In this document: in pieces, positions 16,505 to 23,387 of the stretch
Layout: every line of letters starts with the position of its first letter
How positions within the stretch are numbered: position 1 is the stretch's first letter
Assembly: GCA_963806455.1 (NCBI GenBank)
Contig: CAWDXZ010000003.1
Coordinates: 186,001-250,000 of the forward strand
Length of the DNA: 64,000 bases
From: Bog-756 sp963806455
GTDB lineage: Bacteria > Actinomycetota > Acidimicrobiia > Acidimicrobiales > RAAP-2
Reading direction: 5' to 3'
Notes under the pieces: generated by a model
Seen by the model: only the letters and a program-made list of their open reading frames with translations
What the model was told of the DNA's origin: nothing
The model's database searches: none
Translations under genes and position numbers: made by a program

Positions 16505-17202
16505 GGATGGGTTCCCTTCGTTGCTGTCATGGCGCGCCCGCTGCGGGCTTCGCGTTGGCCGGATCGGGGTGACTGCTTCTGCCGCTCGAAGTCGATGAGC
16601 CGGTCGAGCCAGGCGATGTCGTGTTCGGTCGCCTCGGTGCTGTGCTCGACCAATGAACGGGTGTAGACGTCGAGGCTGCTCGCGGCGGCCCGCGCCCGGT
16701 CGCTGGCCAGCCTTCTGGTCAGTTGGAGGCGCCGGCGCTCGAGGAGCGTCAGACGGGCCTGGGGGGCGAGGTGCCGGGCGAAGGCCAGCCGGAGGCCGAA
16801 GCTGCGGGCCTCGTCGGTGCCGGCGGGCTCGTCGGCACCGAGCAGCTGTTCGAAGAGCTCCCGGCCGCGATCAGTGATCCGGTAGACCTTGCGTGACCGC
16901 TTGGTTCCACGGGGGGCACCGGCCCGCCGGGCTCGGAGGCCGGCCCGCTCCCCGCCGAGGGAGCCGGTCGAGGGGAGGGGTGCGGGGCGGTGCGCCGGGC
17001 CCGACTCGGTGACGGCCACGGCGCGGGCGGCTTCGAGGCGCGACAGCGCCGGGTAGAGCGACCCGAACGAGATGTTGGCGAAGAGGCCGAGCTCGTCGCG
17101 GAGTCGGCGCCGGATCTCGTAGCCATGGAGCTCCTGCTCGTGCAGGAGCCCGAGGATGGCCAGATCGAGCATCAGGCGGCCCGGCCGGCGTCGTGGTCCC
17201 AT
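16501..17202 (-). CDS. PadR-family transcriptional regulator
   Basis: The N-terminal winged helix has the PadR hallmark LDLAILGLLHEQELHGYEIRRRLRDEL (about 12-38) and SFGSLYPALSRLEA, interrupted by a 45-residue Pro/Arg/Gly-rich insert before the wing strand (SRKVYRITDRGRELFEQLL). The C-terminal Vir-like helices (SLDVYTRSLVEHSTEATEHDIAWLDRLIDFE) mediate dimerisation. Starts at 17202 (ATGGGACC) or 17172 (ATGCTCGA) are both possible. It is translationally coupled to ino1 and probably regulates itself and ino1 through the paired palindrome 15 bases upstream. Confidence 0.93.
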   Translation of the reverse strand: MGPRRRPGRLMLDLAILGLLHEQELHGYEIRRRLRDELGLFANISFGSLYPALSRLEAARAVAVTESGPAHRPAPLPSTGSLGGERAGLRARRAGAPRGTKRSRKVYRITDRGRELFEQLLGADEPAGTDEARSFGLRLAFARHLAPQARLTLLERRRLQLTRRLASDRARAAASSLDVYTRSLVEHSTEATEHDIAWLDRLIDFERQKQSPRSGQREARSGRAMTATKGTHP

Positions 17203-17216
17203 CGCATGTCGTCGAC

Positions 17217-17237
17217 GATATATCAATCCGATATATC
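17217..17237. promoter_or_regulatory. Paired palindromic operator (GATATATC x2), probable PadR site
   Basis: GATATATC (17217-17224) and GATATATC (17230-17237) are separated by AATCC, so the second is a copy of the first 13 bp away. AT-rich 8-mer palindromes are rare in this GC-rich sequence. The block sits immediately upstream of the padR start, over its likely -10, the expected place for an autorepressor operator. Confidence 0.75.
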
Positions 17238-17343
17238 AACGCAACCATAAGGCTCTCCGGCGGTTATGCCGTCGCCGGCCGCCGGTCGGCGACGCCGGGC
17301 CGAGGCGGCCCCGGCCAACGCAGCCACCCGGGCATCGAGGGGT

Positions 17344-17349
17344 TACCCT
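17344..17349 (+). promoter_or_regulatory. Leaderless-type -10 element (TACCCT) for the DUF5318 gene
   Basis: TACCCT is followed by 7 bases (TGGCACC) and GTG at 17357. The spacing matches that at cca. Confidence 0.55.
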
Positions 17350-17356
17350 TGGCACC

Positions 17357-17812
17357 GTGAGCTTCCGACCCGGCGTGCTCGACGGAGTGCCGACCTCCCC
17401 GAGCGGCGGCCGGGTCGAGTTCCTCCTGGCCCGCAACGCCGTGGTGCGCGAGTTCAAACGGGGCCGGCTCTCCCGCCTCGACGTCTGCGACGCCCATCCC
17501 GAGCTGCTCCGGGCCGCCCGGAACCTGGGCCGGCCCACCGGCGACACCTGCCCCATCTGCGAGGAAGCGGACCTGGTCGACGTGACCTTCGTGTTCGGCT
17601 CGCGGCTGCCCCCCGGCGGCCGGTGCGTGGCCACCCAGTCGGAGCTGGCCCGCTACTGGCGCCGCAAGGATCCGGTCGTCTGCTACGTCGTCGAGGTCTG
17701 CGCCGAGTGCGCGTGGAACCACCTGGCCCGGATGTACCCGGCCGGAGCCGGCGTCGAGGGCCTCGCCCGCAAGCCGCTCGGGGACCGGACCGCCACCCAG
17801 CCGGCCCGATAG
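17357..17812 (+). CDS. DUF5318 family zinc-ribbon-like protein
   Basis: 151 aa. It has a CPICEEADLVDVTFVFG segment (about 62-78) and a later CAECAWNHLARMY segment, together giving two CxxC pairs suited to bind one zinc. This matches the actinobacterial DUF5318 family (Rv0049-like), found in the same neighbourhood between padR/ino1 and rpsF. Function is unknown. The GTG start follows a leaderless-type -10. The stop codon overlaps the first base of a 17-bp terminator stem. Confidence 0.85.
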   Translation: MSFRPGVLDGVPTSPSGGRVEFLLARNAVVREFKRGRLSRLDVCDAHPELLRAARNLGRPTGDTCPICEEADLVDVTFVFGSRLPPGGRCVATQSELARYWRRKDPVVCYVVEVCAECAWNHLARMYPAGAGVEGLARKPLGDRTATQPAR

Positions 17813-17857
17813 GCCGTCCGCCCGCCGGCGACCCGGGTCCCCGGCGGGCGGACGGCC
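17812..17857 (+). terminator. Strong intrinsic hairpin, 17-bp perfect stem
   Basis: Arms at 17812-17828 and 17841-17857 are perfectly complementary over 17 bp (first arm begins GGCCGTCCGCCC) around a 12-base loop containing GACCCGGGTC. It starts at the last base of the DUF5318 stop codon. No T-run follows, as is common for actinobacterial terminators. TATCCT at 17861-17866 just after it may be the panB -10. Confidence 0.85.
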
Positions 17858-17962
17858 AACTATCCTGGTCGTCGGCACCACGTCGTGCTCCTCGGTGGCC
17901 CGGCCACCGACCATGCCGCCGGCAGCCTCGATGCGCTGGACGGTCGATCAGGAGGATTGCCA

Positions 17963-18778
17963 ATGCCCGAGACCCGCCTCGCGCCGGTCAACGTACCCGC
18001 CGTCCGCGCCGCCAAGCGCCGGACGGGCCACCATCCCTTGGTCATGGTCACCGCCTACGACGCCCCCGGCGCCCGGATCGCCGACGCCGCCGGGGTCGAC
18101 CTGATCCTCGTCGGGGACTCGGTGGGCAACAACGTGCTGGGGTACGAGGACACCCTCGGGGTGACCATGGAGGACATGGTCAGCCACACCGCGGCGGTGG
18201 CCCGGGCCCGACCGAGGCCGTTGGTGGTGGGCGACCTGCCCTGGATGAGCTACCACCTCGACCAGGTGGACACGGTGCGCAACGGTGCCCGGCTCATCCG
18301 GGCCGGCGCCCAGGCCGTCAAGCTGGAGGGGGGCGCCCGTCGAGCACCGATGATCGAGGCCCTGGTGGCGGCCGAGATCCCTGTCATGGGCCACCTCGGA
18401 CTCACGCCCCAGTCGGTCAACACCATGGGTGGCTACCGCGTCCAGGGCCGGGACGCCGCCGCCGCCCACATCCTGGCCGTCGACGCCAAGGCCCTCGTGG
18501 CTGCCGGTTGCTTCGCCCTGGTCATCGAGGGCGTGCCCGAGTCGGTCGGCGCAGCGATCACCGAGGCGGTCGACGTGCCGACCATCGGGATCGGGGCCGG
18601 CCCCCACTGCGACGGGCAGGTGCTCGTCTTCCACGACCTCCTCGGCCTCAACGAGACCACGCCCAAGTTCGTACGGCGCTACGCCGAACTGGGTGAACAG
18701 GCCACCGCCGCCGTGGCCGCCTTCGCCTCCGACGTGCGGGCCGGGTCGTTCCCGGCCGAGGCCGAGTCGTACCACTGA
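17963..18778 (+). CDS. panB: 3-methyl-2-oxobutanoate hydroxymethyltransferase
   Basis: First committed step of pantothenate synthesis: transfers a hydroxymethyl group from methylene-THF to alpha-ketoisovalerate. 271 aa, normal length. Motifs include VMVTAYDAPGARIADAAGVDLILVGDSVGN (magnesium-binding Asp in GDS), GDLPWMSYH, AVKLEGG, VMGHLGLTPQSVN, the catalytic Glu in LVIEGVP, and GIGAGPHCDGQVLVFHDLLGL. The ATG is preceded by AGGAGG (about 17950-17955). It appears monocistronic between a terminator and the rpsF promoter. Confidence 0.97.
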   Translation: MPETRLAPVNVPAVRAAKRRTGHHPLVMVTAYDAPGARIADAAGVDLILVGDSVGNNVLGYEDTLGVTMEDMVSHTAAVARARPRPLVVGDLPWMSYHLDQVDTVRNGARLIRAGAQAVKLEGGARRAPMIEALVAAEIPVMGHLGLTPQSVNTMGGYRVQGRDAAAAHILAVDAKALVAAGCFALVIEGVPESVGAAITEAVDVPTIGIGAGPHCDGQVLVFHDLLGLNETTPKFVRRYAELGEQATAAVAAFASDVRAGSFPAEAESYH

Positions 18779-18823
18779 GGGCCCGGGTCGACCGCCCGCT
18801 TCCGGTGGGCGGCCGAATGCCGG

Positions 18824-18829
18824 TAGGGT
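18824..18829 (+). promoter_or_regulatory. Probable -10 element (TAGGGT) of the rpsF operon
   Basis: TAGGGT lies 98 bases before the rpsF start, just after a small CCGCCC/GGGCGG hairpin that may terminate panB. The resulting leader of about 90 nt contains CCCC-ACCGAC-GGGG (18874-18887), a stem exposing CCG, the kind of element bound by the S6:S18 complex in autoregulated rpsF leaders. Confidence 0.45.
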
Positions 18830-18927
18830 GGGCGCGGCGTGCGGCCGCCTGAACGGTCGCCAGTTCCGACCTGCCCCACCGACGGGGCTCGGGCCTCGGG
18901 CCCGATCCAGAGGGAGGTGAGCCGCGC

Positions 18928-19266
18928 ATGCGGCCCTACGAGACGATGGTGATCTTCGACACCGCGGCCGACGAGCGGGCCGTGAACGGCGTGCTGGACC
19001 GCGCCGTCGAGGCGCTGAGGGCCAAGGGCGGCACCGCCGACCGGGTCGAGCGCTGGGGCCGGAGGACGTTCGCCTACGAGGTCCAGCACAAGCGCGAGGG
19101 GTACTACGTCGTCATCGAACTGATGGCCGAGCCCCCGGCGGTGGCGGACATGGAGCGGATCTTCGTCCTGGCCGACGAGGTGCTCCGGCACAAGGTCATC
19201 CGGCTGCCCGACAAGGTGGCCGGCCGACGGGCCGCAGCTGCGGCCACAACAGGTGGGGAGAGCTGA
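18928..19266 (+). CDS. rpsF: Ribosomal protein bS6
   Basis: 112 aa. MRPYETMVIFDTAADERAV at the start and VERWGRRTFAYEVQHKREGYYVVIEL in the middle are diagnostic of bS6, which binds bS18 in the 30S platform. A good GGGAGGTGA sequence precedes the ATG. It is the first gene of the rpsF-ssb-rpsR-rplI cluster, 2 bases before ssb. Confidence 0.98.
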   Translation: MRPYETMVIFDTAADERAVNGVLDRAVEALRAKGGTADRVERWGRRTFAYEVQHKREGYYVVIELMAEPPAVADMERIFVLADEVLRHKVIRLPDKVAGRRAAAAATTGGES

Positions 19267-19268
19267 TC

Positions 19269-19750
19269 GTGGCCAATGGAAATGTCGTCACACTGGTGGG
19301 GAACATCACCCGCGACCCGGAGTTGCGCTTCACCAACACCGGCCAGGCCACCTCGACCTTCGGGTTGGCCGTCAACCGCCGCTGGCAGAACCGCCAGACC
19401 CAGGAGTGGGAGGAGGCCACGTCCTTCTTCGACATCGTGTGCTGGCGCGAGATGGCCGAGAACGCGGCCGAGTCCCTCAGCAAGGGCTCACGGGTCATCG
19501 TCACCGGACGCCTGGACCAGCGCAGCTGGGAGACCCCGGACGGGGACAAGCGGTCCAAGGTGGAGGTGGTGGCCGACGAGATCGGCCCGAGCATCCGCTG
19601 GGCCACCGCCCAGGTGACCAAGAACGAGCGCCGTGGGCCGGGGGAAGGTGGCCCCCCGGGACGCAGCGCAGCCCCGGCCGGCGGCGGCAGCGCCGGCAGC
19701 GCCGGCAGCGGGGGGAGGCCGGGTACGGCTACAGCGAGGAACCCTTCTGA
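19269..19750 (+). CDS. ssb: Single-stranded DNA-binding protein, with one-base frame break in the linker
   Basis: The OB fold is intact in the first frame: NVVTLVGNITRDPELRFT, FGLAVNRRWQNR, SFFDIVCWREMAENAAESL, GSRVIVTGRLDQRSWE. A Gly/Ala/Ser linker follows. In that frame no stop occurs before rpsR, so translation would run into S18. The expected SSB tail, GYGYSEEPF followed by TGA (19748-19750), is present in another frame one base away, and rpsR starts 1 base later. One extra base in the G6 run at 19710-19715 would restore a normal SSB ending EEPF, the protein-docking tail. This is either a dropped base or a real frameshift. Translated from 19269. Confidence 0.9.
19710..19715 (+). other. 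Likely frameshift site in ssb (G6 run)
   Basis: The run sits directly before the tail codons. Adding one G gives GSGGEAGYGYSEEPF and stop. Adding a base at the upstream C6 run near 19651 would also restore frame, but would make an Arg/Gln-rich linker unlike SSB. Confidence 0.6.
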
Positions 19751-19751
19751 C

Positions 19752-20285
19752 ATGGCCCGCAACAACGATCGCGGCGGCACCAGCCGGCGCGCCCCCAAGG
19801 ACGCCGGACGGCGCATCAAGAAGAAGCCCTGCGCCCTGTGCAAGGACCGGGTCGAGTGGGTCGACTACAAAGACGTCGGCATGCTCCGCAAGTACATGAG
19901 CGACCGCGGCAAGATCCGGGCCCGCCGGGTGTCGGGCAACTGCACCCAGCACCAGCGCGATGTGGCCATCGCCATCAAGACGGCCCGTGAGCTGGTGTTG
20001 CTGCCCTACACCCAGCGCACCACCACGGAGCGGCCCGGTGGCCGGGGCGGCCGCGGCGGCCGGGACGGCTACTCGGGTTCGGGCGGTCGCCGGGGCCGGG
20101 ACGAGGAACGCTCGCTGTCGGCCGACAGCGTGTCGGTGGCCTCACCCGGGAACGGCGCCGGCAGCAGCCGGGAGAGCCCGGAGGTGGCGGTGGCCGAGGA
20201 GGTCGTCGAGGCCACCGGGGCCGGGGACGGCTCCATGACCGAGGTGGTGGCCGAGGAGGTCGTCGTCGACGAGGGTGGGGCGTGA
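19752..20285 (+). CDS. rpsR: Ribosomal protein bS18 with long C-terminal extension
   Basis: The S18 core is residues 1 to about 85: RRIKKKPCALCKDRVEWVDYKDVGMLRKYMSDRGKIRARRVSGNCTQHQRDVAIAIKTARELVLLPYTQ, with CxxC and later Cys/His as in zinc-type S18. Normal S18 stops near LPYT. Here about 92 further residues follow: an RGG-rich part (GGRGGRGGRDGYSGSGGRRGRDEE) and an acidic Val/Glu-rich end (VAVAEEVVEATG ... VAEEVVVDEGGA). The ATG at 19752 is 1 base after the ssb tail stop. As given, the ssb frame also runs into this gene. Confidence 0.95.
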   Translation: MARNNDRGGTSRRAPKDAGRRIKKKPCALCKDRVEWVDYKDVGMLRKYMSDRGKIRARRVSGNCTQHQRDVAIAIKTARELVLLPYTQRTTTERPGGRGGRGGRDGYSGSGGRRGRDEERSLSADSVSVASPGNGAGSSRESPEVAVAEEVVEATGAGDGSMTEVVAEEVVVDEGGA

Positions 20286-20286
20286 G

Positions 20287-20733
20287 ATGAAGGTCCTCCT
20301 GCGCAGCGACATCGACGGGGTGGGCAAGCGCGGCGACATCATCCAGGTGTCGGGCGGCTTCGCCCGCAACCACCTCCTGCCGGCCGGCAAGGCCATCGTG
20401 GCCACGGAGGGGATGGCAGGCCAGGCCGAGGCCATGCGCCGGTCGAGGGACCTCCGGGACGCCCGTGACCGCGAGTCGTCCGAGACGGTGGCGCGCGCCC
20501 TGGTCGGGACGGCGATCGTGATCCCGGCCCGGGCCAAGGGCGAGCGGCTGTTCGGCTCGGTGTCGGCCGCCGACATCGTGCGCAGGGTCGAGGAGCAGAC
20601 CGGGGCGGTGGTCGACCGAAAGGACCTCGTCCTCGACGAGCCCATCAAGTCCGTCGGCGAGCACAACGTGCGGGCCGAGCTGGTCGGCGGTGTGGTGTTC
20701 GAGCTCACCGTGCAGGTGGTCGCCGAAGGCTGA
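20287..20733 (+). CDS. rplI: Ribosomal protein bL9
   Basis: 148 aa. KVLLRSDIDGVGKRGDIIQVSGGFARNHLLPAGKA is the bL9 N-terminal signature (L1-stalk-base binding); a connecting helix and the C-terminal domain (LFGSVSAADIVRRV, KSVGEHNVRAEL) follow. The start is 1 base after the rpsR stop (TGAGATG), so it is translated as part of the same operon. Confidence 0.97.
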   Translation: MKVLLRSDIDGVGKRGDIIQVSGGFARNHLLPAGKAIVATEGMAGQAEAMRRSRDLRDARDRESSETVARALVGTAIVIPARAKGERLFGSVSAADIVRRVEEQTGAVVDRKDLVLDEPIKSVGEHNVRAELVGGVVFELTVQVVAEG

Positions 20734-20968
20734 TTCGCCCCCCGGGGCCGTTCCGGCCCGGCCGACCGGCCGGTCGATGCCGGTCCCACCCGTCGTCGTC
20801 CCCGGCATCCCCCCTTCTGTGATACCCCCCGGGGATGATGGCCGGGTGACCCGGTCCCTCCGCAGACCCGCCCGGCTTCTCCACCTCTCGTCCACACCGG
20901 CCGGCGGCTATTTCCCCAGGAAGATGGTCTTACCCTCCACAGGGCATCTCGGGGAGGGTTGACGGAGG
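20734..20968 (+). promoter_or_regulatory. rplI-dnaB intergenic region with palindrome and possible dnaB -10
   Basis: A 235-base gap. It holds the 14-bp palindrome CGACCGGCCGGTCG (20763-20776), a possible terminator stem after rplI, and TACCCT (20931-20936), a -10 candidate about 32 bases before the dnaB start. GGGGAGGG near 20950 can serve as ribosome-binding site. No gene is seen. Confidence 0.45.
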
Positions 20969-22357
20969 ATGGTTCAAGCCTTCGACGACACGCGGCCACG
21001 ACGCCTCATGCCCTCCAGCGGGGGCAACGGCATGGCGGCGGGACGGGTCCCCCCCCACAACCTGGAGGCCGAGGAGTCGCTCCTCGGCGCCATGCTTCTG
21101 TCCCGGGACGCCATCGCCTCGGCCATGGAGCTGTGCAAGCCCGAGGACTTCTACAAGTCCTCGCACGGCCATATCTTCCAGGCCATTACCTCGCTGTTCA
21201 GTCAGGGCGAGCCGGCCGACTGGGTGACCGTGACCGAGGAGCTCCGGCGGCGCGGGCTGCTCGAGGCCATCGGCGATCCCTCGGTGTTCGTCTCGCTCCA
21301 GGCCAACACGCCCTCCATCGGGAACGCCGAGCACTACGCCCGGATCATCGAGGAGCACGCCCTGCTGCGCCGGCTGGTGGCCGCGGCCGGGGAGATCACC
21401 GAGCTCGGCTACAGCGTCCCCGAAGACGTCTCCGACGTGCTCGACCGGGCCGAGAGCCTGGTCTTCGACGTGGCCCAGCGCCGGGTGGTGGACTCCATGA
21501 CCCCCCTGCACGAGCTGCTCGGCCAGGGCCTCGACCATCTCGAGCGGCTCTACGCCCAGGGGGACGCGATCACCGGGCTGGCCACCGGCTACACCGATCT
21601 CGACGAGCAGCTGTCCGGCCTGCAACCCTCCAACCTCATCGTGGTCGGCGCCCGGCCGTCCATGGGGAAGACCGCCTTCGCCCTCGGCATGGTGGCCCAC
21701 GCCGGGGTGAAGCTCAACCAGCCGGTGCTGCTGTTCTCGCTGGAGATGAGCCACATGGAGCTCACCCAGCGGTTGCTGTGCTCCGAGGCCCGGGTCGACG
21801 CCAATCGGATGCGGACCGGGCGGCTGCTCGAGGCCGACTGGGCGAAGATCGGCAAGGCCATCAGCCGGATGAGCGAGGCACCCATCTACATCGACGACAA
21901 TCCCAACCTCACGGTCATGGACATCCGGGCCCGTGCCCGCCGGTTGAAGAGCCGGGCGGGGCTCGGACTGGTCGTCGTCGACTACCTCCAGCTCATGACC
22001 GGGCGGCGGGGGGCGGAGAACCGCCAGGTCGAGGTGTCGGAGATCAGCCGGGGCCTCAAGATCCTGGCCCGTGAGCTCGAAGTGCCGGTGGTGGCCCTGT
22101 CCCAGCTGTCCCGCGGTCTCGAGATGCGACAGGACAAGCGTCCGATGCTGGCCGATCTGAGGGAGTCCGGCTCCATCGAGCAGGACTCCGACGTGGTGCT
22201 GTTCATCTACCGGGACGAGATCTACAACCCCGACTCGACCGAGAGCCAGGGGACGGCCGAGGTCATCGTGTCCAAGCACCGCAACGGCCCGACCGGCTCG
22301 ACCCAGCTGGCCTTCATCGGCCATCACGCCCGCTTCGACAACATGGCCCGGGTGTAG
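20969..22357 (+). CDS. dnaB: Replicative DNA helicase DnaB
   Basis: Hexameric 5'-3' helicase of the replisome. 462 aa. The N-terminal domain begins PHNLEAEESLLGAMLLSRDAI; the RecA-like domain has Walker A VGARPSMGKTAFALG (about 226-240), the LFSLEMSHMEL motif, Walker B LGLVVVDYLQLMTG, and the late SQLSRGLEMRQDKRPMLADLRESGSIEQDSDVV and KHRNGPTG strings. No intein interrupts it, unlike several mycobacterial DnaB proteins. Confidence 0.97.
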   Translation: MVQAFDDTRPRRLMPSSGGNGMAAGRVPPHNLEAEESLLGAMLLSRDAIASAMELCKPEDFYKSSHGHIFQAITSLFSQGEPADWVTVTEELRRRGLLEAIGDPSVFVSLQANTPSIGNAEHYARIIEEHALLRRLVAAAGEITELGYSVPEDVSDVLDRAESLVFDVAQRRVVDSMTPLHELLGQGLDHLERLYAQGDAITGLATGYTDLDEQLSGLQPSNLIVVGARPSMGKTAFALGMVAHAGVKLNQPVLLFSLEMSHMELTQRLLCSEARVDANRMRTGRLLEADWAKIGKAISRMSEAPIYIDDNPNLTVMDIRARARRLKSRAGLGLVVVDYLQLMTGRRGAENRQVEVSEISRGLKILARELEVPVVALSQLSRGLEMRQDKRPMLADLRESGSIEQDSDVVLFIYRDEIYNPDSTESQGTAEVIVSKHRNGPTGSTQLAFIGHHARFDNMARV

Positions 22358-22388
22358 CGAGGCGCTGTCCGACTGCCGGGCGGAGGGA

Positions 22389-22868
22389 TCAGGCCGGGGC
22401 GGGAGCGGGCGGGGCGGCGGGCCCCGGCCGTGCTTCCACGGTTGACCGGATCTGCTCGAGGGCCAGGTCCTGCGCCTCGAGGTGCTTCTGGATCTGCAGC
22501 GCCTCGTGCAGCACGGCGTCGGCGTCCTTGTAGGTGGCCTCGGCCCGCTGGTCGGACGCCGCACTCAGGATGTTCTGTCCCACGATGATGATCGACAGCA
22601 GCACGAGCTGGAGGAACGTCTGGGCGATCCAGGAGATCACCGCCGGCCGTCCGGCCTTGATGGCGTCGGGCAGGCTGATGAGCGCCAGCAGGGCGAAGGC
22701 GTAGGCGCACCACATGGTCCCGACCCCGCTGGTGATCTTGATGGCCAGCCACGAGTTGAACCGCCTGGCGGCGCTGCCCCGGGGCAGCTGGTCGGCCACC
22801 TTGGCCGGTGGATGGTCCTTGCGCTCCTCGATATAGGGGTGCGGCCGGTGGGTGAAGAGGGTGGACAT
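22389..22868 (-). CDS. DUF1003-like membrane protein
   Basis: 159 aa with two central membrane helices (MWCAYAFALLALISLPDAI and ISWIAQTFLQLVLLSIIIVGQNIL) preceded by a soluble segment (KVADQLPRGSAARRFNSWLAIKI) and followed by an amphipathic helix (DADAVLHEALQIQKHLEAQDLALEQIRSTVE). The order and the QNILSAASDQRAE string resemble DUF1003 proteins, whose function is unknown. It converges on dnaB and diverges from the Nudix gene. Confidence 0.72.
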   Translation of the reverse strand: MSTLFTHRPHPYIEERKDHPPAKVADQLPRGSAARRFNSWLAIKITSGVGTMWCAYAFALLALISLPDAIKAGRPAVISWIAQTFLQLVLLSIIIVGQNILSAASDQRAEATYKDADAVLHEALQIQKHLEAQDLALEQIRSTVEARPGPAAPPAPAPA

Positions 22869-22916
22869 ACGGGGATAGTGGCACCGGGGCCGGGCGATTT
22901 CGGTGATGATGGGCCG

Positions 22917-23387
22917 GTGGCCGAGTTCGAGCTCCCCCGGGTACCGGCCTCGGCGGGCGGCCTCATCGGCGACGGCGCCGGGCGCCTGCTGATCCTCAAG
23001 CCGACCTACAAGCGAGGGTGGACCGTTCCGGGCGGGCAGATGGAGGCCGACGGCGAGACTCCCTGGGAAGGGTGCCGCCGCGAGGTCCGGGAGGAGACGG
23101 GACTGACCGTGGCCGGCGGCCGCCTGGCCTGCGTGGACTTCCTCCGACCGAGGCCGGGCAAACCCGGGGGGCTGCGTTTCCTGTTCGACTGCGGTTCACT
23201 CGCCCCGGACCAACGGGAGCGCATCGTCCTGCAGGAGGACGAGATCGCCGACCATCGTTGGGCCACCCTCGACGAGGCGGCCCGGCTGCTCAGTGGTCCG
23301 GTGGGGCGCCGGGTGGCGGCGACGCTCGCCGCCGCCCGCACCGTCTACCTCGAGGACGGGCGGCCGGTGCCCGGGGTGGTCAGCTGA
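22917..23387 (+). CDS. Nudix hydrolase
   Basis: 156 aa. The Nudix box GGQMEADGETPWEGCRREVREETGLTV fits GX5EX7REUXEEXGU, with the metal-binding REVREE. Such enzymes hydrolyse nucleoside diphosphates linked to another moiety; the substrate cannot be told. The GTG at 22917 starts just before the first beta strand (VAEFELPRVPASAGGLI); a second in-frame GTG at 22878 is possible. It overlaps the convergent lysR gene by 8 bases. Confidence 0.9.
   Translation: MAEFELPRVPASAGGLIGDGAGRLLILKPTYKRGWTVPGGQMEADGETPWEGCRREVREETGLTVAGGRLACVDFLRPRPGKPGGLRFLFDCGSLAPDQRERIVLQEDEIADHRWATLDEAARLLSGPVGRRVAATLAAARTVYLEDGRPVPGVVS

Noticed and set aside
19640..19660. C6 run as the ssb frameshift site
   Set aside because: Restoring frame here gives an Arg/Gln-rich linker rather than a Gly/Ser/Ala SSB linker, so the G6 run is favoured.
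20969..22357. Intein in dnaB
   Set aside because: The gene has normal length and an uninterrupted Walker A region.
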